This document shows positions 49,366 to 58,256 of a stretch of DNA of 64,000 nt, in pieces. A program made the position numbers and the translations under genes. Under the pieces are notes generated by a model that made no database searches, was not told the DNA's origin, and worked only from the letters and a program-made list of their open reading frames with translations. The stretch is from CAYMZZ01 sp964395095 (GTDB taxonomy: Bacteria; Bacteroidota; Bacteroidia; Chitinophagales; Chitinophagaceae), in the NCBI GenBank assembly GCA_964395095.1, contig CAYMZZ010000014.1:58188-122187 (forward strand), written 5' to 3'. Within the stretch, counting starts at the first letter, position 1. The number at the start of each line of letters is the position of its first letter.

Positions 49366-51141
49366 CTAAAAAAAACGTTTAAAAATTGTTTTCTGTTCGG
49401 TATCTGAAAATTCAGCAATTACTTGTTTAGACCAGTCAAAATCAAACTTGCCAAACTTATTTTCATCCCCGTTTAAATCAATTTCATCTTCATTGAAAGT
49501 AAGGATATATTGAAAGTTATGCAGTTCGTTTGATTTGTGATACATATAGTTCAAGACATTGGATATTGTTTTGTAAGATATAGCGTGAAATACACCATCG
49601 TGTACAAGAAAATCCGGAATATTCCGTTTGTCAATCCTGCTTTTTAAGAATACCATTAAATCATACGATACAATTTTTAAACGCTCTTGTCCTAAAGCAT
49701 CTGCTTTGGGAATTTCCAAACTGATTTTAAAAGGCAACTGGTTTCTTGGCGAAGTAGAGTTTAACGTGATATTGAAGTAAGAATTATCAAATTCTTCATC
49801 CAAATAAATAGCATTTTCAAGAATTTGCTGAAATAATAATCTCAACTCATCAAGATAGGTTTGATGCTTATTTAACTCACTAACAATATCTCTTTTTAAT
49901 TCAGCAATAACAATATTAGAGTTCCCTAATATTTCTTCGATTTCATCAATTTCTCTAACAATGGAAGTGTTTCGTTCTAAAAGTGTTTTTTCATTCACTA
50001 ATCTTTCATAGGTACTTTCAATTCTATCCAATGCTCCTCTTTCTTTTAACAAGGAAAATAATTGGCTTCTGTTCTTCTCTAATTTTTCAAGTTGTTTTAG
50101 ACTTAGGTCTATTGATGATTGTAACTTCTTTTCTTCTTCCAATAGATATTTATTCCTATTAGCTAAAAGTTGTTTCTTAAAATCAATAACTTCATCCAAA
50201 CTTCTTTTTACAAAGTTTCCAAAAGTCGCAACAGTTTCATTGTAGAGTTTACGAATTTTGTCCAGGTCGATGGAGGCTACATCATTGTACGAGGATTTAA
50301 GTTTTTCTAATTTACGGTTTGTACCGTGATAGATTATAGATTGCTCATTAATTTCAGATATAACCTGATTTAGTTTTTGCTCTATCTCTTTGTGATTGGC
50401 AAGAAAATTATACTCCTTCAGACTATTTTCGAGTGCTATAATATCTTTTTCAATTTTTAAACGCTCGGTTCTAAACTCCTGAATGTCTTTACCTGTATCT
50501 GCTTTGACTTTTTCAGACAATGATTTCACAGTGTTATTATACCTTTCGTATTCAGAAGAAACCTCGTTATATTTTAAAAGTGTTTTTGTCGGGAGATTTA
50601 ACAAATAAAAATTATACAATGCCTTTTCTCTTGCATTAGCGTTATATGAAACAAAATTTAAAGGGTCAGCTCTTTGCTGGCTTTGCAAATCATCCTTAAC
50701 AAAAAACTCCATTAATGTTCCATATCTCTTTCCCTCAAAGAACACTTCGTTATTTTCAGTTGGGAAAAATATCCCTTCCATAACCTTGGGCATTTCTGAT
50801 TTTTCATATTCATCAAGCGCATCAGCTCGTTTACCGAAAAAGATTTTCTTGGTATCAGCAAAGCTTCTTTTAATGAAATACTTTTGTCCCTGTATTTCAA
50901 ATTCTAAAGTAATCGTATGTTCTTCATCTCTTAGAAAGTCATATTTTTTTTGACTAAATCTTTTTTCTGCCTTACCGCTTAATAAAGTAAAATCAACAAG
51001 CCTTACTAACGTAGACTTACCAATACCATTAATTCCTCTGGCTTCTTTATCTTCTGAATATTTACCTAATATGATGTTTATTCCATTGTGAAATGGAACA
51101 GCATCTATTAAGTTGGTTTCTGAATATATTCTAATTAACAT
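49366..51141 (-). CDS. ABC-3C system SMC-like ATPase (DUF2326)
   Basis: From the ATG at 51141 the protein has 591 residues. Walker A is GINGIGKSTLVRLVDFTLL near the start. The middle 270 residues are heptad-rich coiled coil. The C-terminal third has the closing P-loop features, with VSYDLMVFLKSR, DFLVHDGVFHAIS (D-loop-like acidic site) and LTFNEDEID. This layout matches DUF2326, the ATPase of ABC three-component conflict systems. It would sense invading DNA or RNA and activate the effector. The gene overlaps the middle component by 11 bases and its stop touches the start of the endonuclease pseudogene. Confidence 0.87.
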   Translation of the reverse strand: MLIRIYSETNLIDAVPFHNGINIILGKYSEDKEARGINGIGKSTLVRLVDFTLLSGKAEKRFSQKKYDFLRDEEHTITLEFEIQGQKYFIKRSFADTKKIFFGKRADALDEYEKSEMPKVMEGIFFPTENNEVFFEGKRYGTLMEFFVKDDLQSQQRADPLNFVSYNANAREKALYNFYLLNLPTKTLLKYNEVSSEYERYNNTVKSLSEKVKADTGKDIQEFRTERLKIEKDIIALENSLKEYNFLANHKEIEQKLNQVISEINEQSIIYHGTNRKLEKLKSSYNDVASIDLDKIRKLYNETVATFGNFVKRSLDEVIDFKKQLLANRNKYLLEEEKKLQSSIDLSLKQLEKLEKNRSQLFSLLKERGALDRIESTYERLVNEKTLLERNTSIVREIDEIEEILGNSNIVIAELKRDIVSELNKHQTYLDELRLLFQQILENAIYLDEEFDNSYFNITLNSTSPRNQLPFKISLEIPKADALGQERLKIVSYDLMVFLKSRIDKRNIPDFLVHDGVFHAISYKTISNVLNYMYHKSNELHNFQYILTFNEDEIDLNGDENKFGKFDFDWSKQVIAEFSDTEQKTIFKRFF

Positions 51142-51421
51142 TGTCAAATAAACTTGTTTGATTTTCTTCTTGGTTTTCTTTCTTTACCAATTTAATTTTA
51201 TAGCCTTTTTTCTCAATACTGCCAATCGTATGCAAAAAGGTTAAAGCATACAGGAAAAGGTCGGGTGTTCTGTCTTTGTAACTGTTTAAAAACTTATTCA
51301 TTATATCATCTACGATGACGTATTTGTTTTTAAAAGGGGAACTATCCATAATACTTATAATATCTGCTCCCAATACCATAAGGTTGGTTTTAAGATTGCT
51401 TTCGGGCTGCGGTAATATCAT
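51131..51421 (-). CDS. ABC-3C system middle component (MC6-like)
   Basis: A 96-residue all-alpha protein that opens MILPQPESNLKTNLMVLGAD, typical of middle component 6 of ABC-3C systems (MILP...NLxVLGA), followed by YVIVDDIMNKFLN and LFLYALTFLHTIGSIEKKGY. It is a winged-helix-like adapter thought to link the ATPase and the effector. It overlaps the effector gene by 4 bases and the ATPase gene by 11. Confidence 0.85.
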   Translation of the reverse strand: MILPQPESNLKTNLMVLGADIISIMDSSPFKNKYVIVDDIMNKFLNSYKDRTPDLFLYALTFLHTIGSIEKKGYKIKLVKKENQEENQTSLFDNVN

Positions 51422-52314
51422 AGTTCATTTTCTGTTTTTCTGCCTATTAAACACTGTTCAAACATATACAGCAATATAGATTTTACGCATTTTACATATT
51501 CATCATCTTTAATGTTTCCATATGCCGTTGTATATTGGTCGGTCAGATTATATAATCTCTCCTTGAAATTTCCTGAAAGTTTATTGTAATCATTTATAAC
51601 CCTTCTTTTTAGGGTATTAATCTCATCATCATTATAACCCGAAAGTATATTAGTAATCGTATTAAACTCCGCCATAACCAATACCATTTCCGAGTTCATC
51701 CCGTCCCAATCTTCCTGCTCAAAGTTGAGTTCGATTTTCCTTTGGGGAGGAACCAATGTTTTCCTGTCGAAATGCAGAGCCTTATCTTCTTCGTTTGAAG
51801 CGTTCAATAAATCATTGATGATTTCCTGAATATAGTCCTGTATAAAAAAGTTTTCAATCCCCAAATAGGCGGCGAGTTTTCTTTTTTTACTTGATACAAG
51901 TTCATCAACAATAGAAAGGATTTGGTCTATGCCCCTTATCGAAGTATTGCCATCCAAAGACTGAATTAAGGTAAATTGCTCTGGTGATACCTCGTGATTT
52001 ACATACATTTCCCAATTTGCAAATTTGTCTTTCCAGTTTTTCTGATATTTTTCAAAATCTCCTTCTTTTTTTGCTCCTCCTAAAACTTTTGTTTCAAAAT
52101 CAGTTTTGTTATATTTTCTTGGTGCGTAACAAGCCAATATTTTTTGTTCGGGTAAAATAGTACCGTCATTGCCTTTATCCCTATTCCTTCTGATTGGGGT
52201 ATAGTTATCAACGCCATATTTCAAAAGAAACAGTTCATCAATAAATTCTTCGAACTCAAATCCTTCTTTGGATTGAATTTGCATTTTAAAAGCGTTCTTC
52301 AATAATTTATCCAT
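51418..52314 (-). CDS. ABC-3C C-terminal-domain protein with restriction-endonuclease-like N-terminus
   Basis: From the ATG at 52314 (MDKLLKNAFKMQ), just after the XRE stop, the protein has 298 residues. The N-terminal 120 residues have an endonuclease-like pattern: FEFEEFIDELFLLKYG, then RDKGNDGTILPEQKILACYAP, with Asp in place but no lysine at the expected xK position. The C-terminal half (IRGIDQILSIVDELV, DWDGMNSEMVLVMAEFN) matches the CTD of ABC-3C effector proteins. It would carry the effector of the system. The altered motif suggests a modified or lost nuclease activity. Confidence 0.82.
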   Translation of the reverse strand: MDKLLKNAFKMQIQSKEGFEFEEFIDELFLLKYGVDNYTPIRRNRDKGNDGTILPEQKILACYAPRKYNKTDFETKVLGGAKKEGDFEKYQKNWKDKFANWEMYVNHEVSPEQFTLIQSLDGNTSIRGIDQILSIVDELVSSKKRKLAAYLGIENFFIQDYIQEIINDLLNASNEEDKALHFDRKTLVPPQRKIELNFEQEDWDGMNSEMVLVMAEFNTITNILSGYNDDEINTLKRRVINDYNKLSGNFKERLYNLTDQYTTAYGNIKDDEYVKCVKSILLYMFEQCLIGRKTENEL

Positions 52315-52321
52315 ATACAAA

Positions 52322-52537
52322 TCAGAGTTCCAAGTTAATTTTAACCGTACCGTCAAATCCCTTTTCTACTATCTCTTTAAGGGTTTGAAGTTTGATATTA
52401 TTGCCATAATCAGTTTCAACCTTAGAAATGTAACTCCTTTTCTTACCCACTTTTTGGGCTAATTGTTCTTGAGTTAGCTGTCTTTTTTCTCTGGCTTCCT
52501 TCAGCATTTCTCCAATATGTCTGCCTGATATTTTCAT
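52322..52537 (-). CDS. XRE-type regulator of the ABC-3C cassette
   Basis: The ATG at 52537 (MKISGRHIGEMLKE) gives 71 residues. The HTH is in LTQEQLAQKVGKKRSYISKVE, close to Cro/CI-type proteins. It is the first gene of the cassette, with 7 bases before the effector. The promoter upstream (52575-52605) may be its binding target, so it probably represses the system until needed. The longer upstream frame is spurious. Confidence 0.9.
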   Translation of the reverse strand: MKISGRHIGEMLKEAREKRQLTQEQLAQKVGKKRSYISKVETDYGNNIKLQTLKEIVEKGFDGTVKINLEL

Positions 52538-52574
52538 CTCAAAAAGGATTAAAATTGACTTTATTATGAATATG

Positions 52575-52605
52575 CAAATGTAATTTAAAAGTTGCATTGA
52601 ACCAA
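52575..52605 (-). promoter_or_regulatory. Promoter of the ABC-3C cassette
   Basis: On the - strand TTGG at 52602-52605 and TACATTTG at 52575-52582, 19-20 bases apart, fit the Bacteroidota promoter pattern. It lies about 38 bases before the XRE start. Confidence 0.72.
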
Positions 52606-52679
52606 CTGTAAATTGTAATAAAAGCATCCCATCATTTGTACTTCCGTTCTGGAAGTCCGCATCAACAAAGCCACTCACA

Positions 52680-52718
52680 GCCAAACACTTCCTCTGACTG
52701 CCACTTTACGGTAACGCC
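52680..52718 (+). repeat. Dispersed GCCAAACACTGCC-type repeat, copy 8
   Basis: Starts GCCAAACACTTCCTCTGACT, then GCCACTTTACG. It lies 77 bases before traE and beside the cassette promoter. Confidence 0.62.
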
Positions 52719-52794
52719 TCTTTTTCCATAAGACATTTGTCCCGAAAGCTCGCAAGGTGCGGGATAAACAGTAACAAATTAATGTGTTTCAATT

Positions 52795-53100
52795 ATGGAA
52801 AAACAAAGAAAAAAAGTTTTGCTGGCAGCCGTGGCGATGCTGTCAGGAATTGGTGCGTTCGCACAGGGAAACGGCTCGGCGGGTATCAACGAGGCTACCC
52901 AAATGGTAACCTCTTATTTCGACCCCGCAACGCAATTAATCTACGCCATCGGTGCGGTAGTCGGGTTAATCGGGGGCGTTAAAGTGTACAACAAGTTCAG
53001 TTCCGGCGACCCCGACACGAGCAAGACCGCAGCTTCGTGGTTTGGTGCGTGTATCTTCTTGATTGTAGCTGCAACTATCCTGCGTTCATTCTTCCTTTAA
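52795..53100 (+). CDS. traE: TraE, DUF4134 membrane protein
   Basis: The 101-residue protein has a signal-like start (LAAVAMLSGIGAFA) and two membrane segments (LIYAIGAVVGLIGGVKVYN, FGACIFLIVAATILRSFF). The layout matches DUF4134 proteins and resembles the VirB2-type pilin. It restarts the tra operon after the defence cassette. A GCCAAACACTGCC-type repeat precedes it. TraF starts 11 bases later. Confidence 0.88.
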   Translation: MEKQRKKVLLAAVAMLSGIGAFAQGNGSAGINEATQMVTSYFDPATQLIYAIGAVVGLIGGVKVYNKFSSGDPDTSKTAASWFGACIFLIVAATILRSFFL

Positions 53101-53111
53101 TACTTTGCCTT

Positions 53112-53441
53112 ATGAATTACAACATCAACAAAGGCATCGGCAGAACGGTGGAATTTAAAGGACTGAAAGCACAGTACCTCTTCATTTTCGCAGGCGGGCT
53201 GCTCGGTACACTTATCCTCGTGATGATACTGTATATGGCAGGCATAAACTCTTACTTCTGCCTGTTTCTCGGAGCAGGCGGAGCTTCGCTCATTGTATGG
53301 CAAACCTTTTCGCTGAACCGAAAATACGGCGAACACGGATTGATGAAAATCGCAGCCAATAAAAGGCATCCCCGCTACATCATCTGCCGCAAGCCTGTAC
53401 ACCGCTATTTAAAATTCACGCCTAAACAGAATGCCGTATGA
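53112..53441 (+). CDS. traF: TraF, DUF4133 (VirB3-like)
   Basis: ATG at 53112 gives 109 residues; an upstream frame start is spurious. Two membrane segments (QYLFIFAGGLLGTLILVMILY, FCLFLGAGGASLIVW), then a charged tail (RKYGEHGLMKI). The family corresponds to VirB3, linking the channel to the VirB4-like ATPase TraG encoded next. The final ATGA overlaps the traG start. Confidence 0.88.
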   Translation: MNYNINKGIGRTVEFKGLKAQYLFIFAGGLLGTLILVMILYMAGINSYFCLFLGAGGASLIVWQTFSLNRKYGEHGLMKIAANKRHPRYIICRKPVHRYLKFTPKQNAV

Positions 53442-55942
53442 GAAATGTAGCAAAGACCACCACACTGGAAATTAAATTTCCGTTGTTGGCAGTAGAGTAC
53501 AACTGCATCCTTTCCAAAGATGCGGACATTACCGCCTGCTTTGAAGTGCGTTTGCCGGAACTGTTCACAGTAGCTTCTGCGGAATACGAAGCCATTCACT
53601 CCGCCTGGCACAAGGCTATCAAAACTCTGCCTGATTTTACGGTCATTCACAAACAGGATTGGTACATCAAGGAAAGCTATGCGCCCGATTTGGCAATCGA
53701 AGACCAAAGTTTTTTATCGAAGTCTTATCAACGCCATTTCAACGAGCGACCGTTCCTGAACCACTATTGTTACCTATTCTTAACGAAGACTACTAAGGAA
53801 AGAATGCGGATGCAAAGCAACTTCAGTTCGCTTTGCAAAGGCACACTGATACCAAAGGAAATCAGGAATAAAGAAACGATACAACGCTTTATGGAGGCGG
53901 TCGCCCAGTTTGAGCGTATCGTGAACGATAGCGGTTTTGTAACCCTGAAACGACTGACCGAAGATGAAATCATCGGCACAGAAGATACACAGGGATTACT
54001 GGAACAGTACCTCACGTTATCGAGGGGAGCCGGAACACCAATGCAGGACATCGCACTCGGAAACGAAGAGGTACGCATCGGCAACAAAAGGTTAAGCCTG
54101 CATACCCTTTCAGATACGGACGACCTGCCCGGAACGGTATCGGCTGATACCCGTTTTGAAAAGCTATCTACCGACCGTAGTGACTGCCGCCTGTCATTCG
54201 CCGCACCTGTGGGCTTGTTGTTAAGCTGCAACCACATTTACAATCAGTACATTTTCTTAGATAACAGCGAAGACAACCTGCAAAAGTTTGAGAAGTCCGC
54301 AAGGAATATGCACTCGTTGGCAAGGTACAGCCGTGCCAACCAAATCAACAAAGAGTGGATAGAAAAGTACCTGAACGAAGCCCACAGCTTAGGACTGTCT
54401 TCAATCCGTGCGCACTTCAACATTATGGCGTGGTCGGAAGACCTTGCGGAACTGAAACAGCTAAAGAATGATTGCGGTAGTGCGTTGGCACTGATGGAGT
54501 GTAAGCCCCGGCACAACACGACGGACGTAGCTACCCTGTATTGGGCAGGAATGCCAGGCAATGCAGGTGACTTTCCGAGCGAGGAAAGTTTTTACACGTT
54601 TATTGAGCCTGCGCTTTGCTTCTTCACGGAAGAAACCAACTACCACAATTCTCCCTCGCCATTCGGTATCAAGATGGCTGACAGGCTTACAGGAAAACCT
54701 ATCCATTTGGATATTTCCGACCTGCCTATGAAGCGGGGTATCATCACGAACCGGAACAAGTTCATACTTGGGCCATCGGGAAGTGGTAAATCATTCTTCA
54801 CAAACCATATGGTGCGGCAGTATTACGAACAGGGCGCACACGTCCTGCTGGTAGATACGGGTAACTCTTACCAAGGCTTATGCGAACTCATCAAAGGGAA
54901 GACCAAAGGCGAAGACGGCGTTTATTTCACGTACACCGAAGACAACCCGATTGCCTTTAACCCTTTCTATACCGATGATGGCGTGTTCGACATTGAGAAG
55001 CGGGAAAGTATCAAGACTTTGATACTGACCTTATGGAAACGTGATGATGAACCGCCAACACGTTCGGAGGAAGTAGCATTATCGAATGCTGTAAGCGGCT
55101 ATATCGAACGCATCAAAACGGAAAGCATTTACCCGTCATTCAACGGTTTCTATGAGTATGTAAAGGGCGACTACCGCAAGGTACTGGAGGAAAAACAGGT
55201 AAGGGAAAAGGACTTTGACATTGCTAATTTCCTGAATGTTCTCGAACCCTATTACAAAGGCGGGGAATACGATTACCTGCTGAACTCCAACAAGCAGTTA
55301 GACCTGCTTTCCAAACGCTTTATCGTGTTTGAAATTGATGCGATTAAAGACCACAAAATCCTCTTTCCCATTGTGACCATCATCATTATGGAGGTGTTCA
55401 TCAATAAGATGCGCCGATTGAAAGGTATTCGCAAGCTCATCCTGATTGAAGAGGCTTGGAAAGCTATTGCAAAAGAAGGAATGGCGGAATACATCAAGTA
55501 TTTGTTTAAGACCGTCCGCAAATTCTTCGGAGAAGCAATTGTGGTAACGCAAGAGGTCGATGACATCATCCAGTCGCCCATTGTGAAAGAAAGTATCATC
55601 AACAACTCCGACTGTAAAATCCTGCTTGACCAACGCAAGTATATGAACAAGTTTGATGATATACAGGCGATGTTGGGGCTTACGGACAAAGAGAAAGGGC
55701 AGGTACTTTCCATTAATATGAACAACGATGCAAGCCGACTTTACAAAGAGGTTTGGATTGGCTTAGGTGGTACGCACTCGGCAGTCTATGCCACCGAAGT
55801 TAGTTTGGAGGAATACCTCGCCTACACGACCGAAGAAACCGAAAAAATGGAAGTGATGCAGCTTGCTGCTGAACTGGACGGCAACGTAGAACTCGCCATC
55901 AAGCATATCGCAATGCAAAGGCGGGACAATTCAAATCAATAG
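53438..55942 (+). CDS. traG: TraG, VirB4-type conjugation ATPase
   Basis: An 834-residue protein. The Walker A motif ILGPSGSGKSFFTNHM is at about residues 444-459. The Walker B motif is KLILIEEAWKAIAKE at about 666-680, followed by FGEAIVVTQEVDDII. The N-terminal 430 residues are the VirB4-type domain. It powers channel assembly and substrate transfer. ATGA coupling to traF. It is distinct from the VirD4-type protein at 41155-43155. Confidence 0.95.
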   Translation: MRNVAKTTTLEIKFPLLAVEYNCILSKDADITACFEVRLPELFTVASAEYEAIHSAWHKAIKTLPDFTVIHKQDWYIKESYAPDLAIEDQSFLSKSYQRHFNERPFLNHYCYLFLTKTTKERMRMQSNFSSLCKGTLIPKEIRNKETIQRFMEAVAQFERIVNDSGFVTLKRLTEDEIIGTEDTQGLLEQYLTLSRGAGTPMQDIALGNEEVRIGNKRLSLHTLSDTDDLPGTVSADTRFEKLSTDRSDCRLSFAAPVGLLLSCNHIYNQYIFLDNSEDNLQKFEKSARNMHSLARYSRANQINKEWIEKYLNEAHSLGLSSIRAHFNIMAWSEDLAELKQLKNDCGSALALMECKPRHNTTDVATLYWAGMPGNAGDFPSEESFYTFIEPALCFFTEETNYHNSPSPFGIKMADRLTGKPIHLDISDLPMKRGIITNRNKFILGPSGSGKSFFTNHMVRQYYEQGAHVLLVDTGNSYQGLCELIKGKTKGEDGVYFTYTEDNPIAFNPFYTDDGVFDIEKRESIKTLILTLWKRDDEPPTRSEEVALSNAVSGYIERIKTESIYPSFNGFYEYVKGDYRKVLEEKQVREKDFDIANFLNVLEPYYKGGEYDYLLNSNKQLDLLSKRFIVFEIDAIKDHKILFPIVTIIIMEVFINKMRRLKGIRKLILIEEAWKAIAKEGMAEYIKYLFKTVRKFFGEAIVVTQEVDDIIQSPIVKESIINNSDCKILLDQRKYMNKFDDIQAMLGLTDKEKGQVLSINMNNDASRLYKEVWIGLGGTHSAVYATEVSLEEYLAYTTEETEKMEVMQLAAELDGNVELAIKHIAMQRRDNSNQ

Positions 55943-55969
55943 TCATTAACATTTAAAAATTCAGAAACA

Positions 55970-56602
55970 ATGAAAAAAGTATTGTATCTGGTGTGTACGG
56001 CACTGATGCTCGCCGTAGCACCGTCAGCAAAAGCCCAGTGGGTTGTAACCGACCCGGCTAATTTGGCTTCGGGCATTATCAACTCTGCAAACGAAATCGT
56101 GCAGACTTCTTCGACCGTGAGTAACGTGATAAAAAACTTCAACGAAGTGAAAAAAGTGTACGAGCAGGGCAAGGAGTATTACGACAAGCTGAAAGCCATC
56201 AACAACTTGGTGAAAGATGCCCGTAAGGTGCAGCAAACGGTATTGTTGGTAGGCGATGTTTCCGAAATGTACGTGCAGAATTTTGGCAAGATGATGAACG
56301 ACCCAAATTTTACACCGCAGGAACTGACCGCTATCGGCAACGGTTATTCGGCGTTGCTCAATGAAAGTACCGAACTGCTGAAAGAACTGAAGCAGATTAT
56401 CACTTCTTCAAGCCTTTCGCTGAATGACAAAGAGCGTATGGATGTGATTGACCGTGTGTACAAAGAGGTAAAGGATTACCATAGCCTTGTACGCTACTAC
56501 ACCAACAAGAACATTTCTGTAAGCTACCTAAGAGCGAAAAAGAAAAACGATACCCAAAGAGTGCTTGAACTCTACGGAACTGCTAACCAAAAATACTGGT
56601 AA
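55970..56602 (+). CDS. traI: TraI, DUF4141 protein
   Basis: A 210-residue protein with a signal peptide ending at APSAKAQ. It then has helical segments (IINSANEIVQTSSTVSNVI, NFNEVKKVYEQGKEYYDKL), typical of DUF4141 and VirB5-like secreted factors of the apparatus. TraH is not found between traG and traI. The traJ gene starts 3 bases after the stop. Confidence 0.88.
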   Translation: MKKVLYLVCTALMLAVAPSAKAQWVVTDPANLASGIINSANEIVQTSSTVSNVIKNFNEVKKVYEQGKEYYDKLKAINNLVKDARKVQQTVLLVGDVSEMYVQNFGKMMNDPNFTPQELTAIGNGYSALLNESTELLKELKQIITSSSLSLNDKERMDVIDRVYKEVKDYHSLVRYYTNKNISVSYLRAKKKNDTQRVLELYGTANQKYW

Positions 56603-56605
56603 ACT

Positions 56606-57601
56606 ATGGAATGGGATAATCTTCACGAACTCCTGCGGTCGCTTTATGATGATATGATGCCACTTGCAGGCGATATGGCGGCAGTCGCTAAGGGTTTGGC
56701 GGGATTGGGAGCATTGTTCTATGTGGCATTAAAGGTTTGGCAGGCTTTAAGCCGTGCCGAACCTATTGATATGTTCCCTTTGCTGCGTCCGTTCGCTTTG
56801 GGGCTTTGCATTATGTTCTTTCCAACCATTGTTTTGGGAACCATCAATGCGGTATTAAGCCCGGTGGTGGTAGGAACCCACCAAATACTCGAAGACCAGG
56901 TGCTTGACTTGAACGAACTGCAACAGCAGAAAGACCAGTTGGAATACGAGGCGATGGTCAGGAACCCCGAAACCGCCTATATGGTATCAGACGAAGAGTT
57001 TGATAAAAAACTGGACGAACTGGGATGGTCGCCCTCCGACGTTGGTACAATGGCGGGTATGTATATGGACAGGCAAGCCTACAAGATAGAGAAAGCCATA
57101 AAAGATTGGTTTCGCAATCTACTGGAAATACTCTTTCAGGCGGCAGCATTAGTCATTGATACCATACGCACATTTTTCCTGATCGTCCTTTCCATACTAG
57201 GACCAATAGCCTTTGCTATTTCTGTTTGGGACGGATTTCAGTCCACGCTTACGCAATGGATTACTAGGTATGTCAGTGTTTACCTGTGGCTTCCTGTTTC
57301 AGATCTGTTCAGCTCGATGCTGGCAAGAATACAATCCCTCATTTTAGAAAGAGATATAGCAATGCTTGCCGACCCGACCTATATACCTGATACGAGCAAT
57401 ACCGTGTACATCATCTTTATGATTATCGGCATCATCGGGTACTTCACAATACCAACAGTAACAGGCTGGGTGATCCAAGCCGGAGGTGCTGGAAACTTTA
57501 CCCGCAACGTAAACCAGGCTGCAATGAAAACAGGCAACATCGCCGGAGCAGGTGCAGGTTCTACAGTTGGCAACATCGGCGGTAAACTGATGAATAAATA
57601 A
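56606..57601 (+). CDS. traJ: TraJ, VirB6-like inner-membrane protein
   Basis: A 331-residue protein with about six or seven membrane segments (GLGALFYVALKVWQAL, FALGLCIMFFPTIVLGTIN, VIDTIRTFFLIVLSILGPIA, VYIIFMIIGIIGYF), a soluble loop at 90-170 and a Gly/Asn-rich tail. The family is the VirB6-like TraJ of ICEs, forming the inner-membrane pore. Confidence 0.92.
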   Translation: MEWDNLHELLRSLYDDMMPLAGDMAAVAKGLAGLGALFYVALKVWQALSRAEPIDMFPLLRPFALGLCIMFFPTIVLGTINAVLSPVVVGTHQILEDQVLDLNELQQQKDQLEYEAMVRNPETAYMVSDEEFDKKLDELGWSPSDVGTMAGMYMDRQAYKIEKAIKDWFRNLLEILFQAAALVIDTIRTFFLIVLSILGPIAFAISVWDGFQSTLTQWITRYVSVYLWLPVSDLFSSMLARIQSLILERDIAMLADPTYIPDTSNTVYIIFMIIGIIGYFTIPTVTGWVIQAGGAGNFTRNVNQAAMKTGNIAGAGAGSTVGNIGGKLMNK

Positions 57602-57620
57602 ACAATTAATCATTCTAAAA

Positions 57621-58244
57621 ATGGAATTTAAAACGCTAAGAAATATCGAAAACAGCTTTAGGCAGATAAGATTATATGCCATTGTGTTTGCGGTTCTCTG
57701 CACCAGTGTGGTAGGATACGCCGTATGGCGTTCCTACCGCTTTGCAGAAGAACAACGCCAAAAAATCTATGTACTGGATAATGGCAAATCCCTGATGCTT
57801 GCCTTGTCGCAGGATGCGAGTATTAACCGTCCCGTAGAAGCAAGGGAACACGTCAGACGTTTTCACGAGCTTTTTTTTACGCTTGCACCTGATAAGAATG
57901 CTATTGAAAGCAATATGAACAGGGCGTTTAACCTTGCCGACAAAAGTGCTTTCGACTATTATAAAGACTTATCGGAAAAGGGCTATTACAGCCGTATCAT
58001 TTCGGGTAACGTGCAGCAACGCATTGAGGTGGATAGTGTCGTGTGCAACTTCGACACCTATCCGTATGCAGTTCGCACCTATGCCAAGCAGTTTATTATC
58101 CGGTCAAGCAACGTAACCAGGCGAAACCTGATTACTACCTGCTATCTCGTCAACTCCGTTCGCTCCGACAATAATCCGCAGGGCTTCAATATTGAAAAAT
58201 TTGCAGTCGTGGAAAATAAGGATATAGAGGTTATCGAACGCTAA
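57621..58244 (+). CDS. traK: TraK, VirB8-like
   Basis: The 207-residue product has a membrane helix at 19-40 (YAIVFAVLCTSVVGYAVW) and a periplasmic domain with FHELFFTLAPDKNAIESNMN, YKDLSEKGYYSRIISGN and TTCYLVNSVRSDNNPQG. The pattern is that of TraK/VirB8 bridging proteins. TraK and TraJ are separated by 19 bases. Confidence 0.92.
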   Translation: MEFKTLRNIENSFRQIRLYAIVFAVLCTSVVGYAVWRSYRFAEEQRQKIYVLDNGKSLMLALSQDASINRPVEAREHVRRFHELFFTLAPDKNAIESNMNRAFNLADKSAFDYYKDLSEKGYYSRIISGNVQQRIEVDSVVCNFDTYPYAVRTYAKQFIIRSSNVTRRNLITTCYLVNSVRSDNNPQGFNIEKFAVVENKDIEVIER

Positions 58245-58256
58245 AAAATCAATCTT

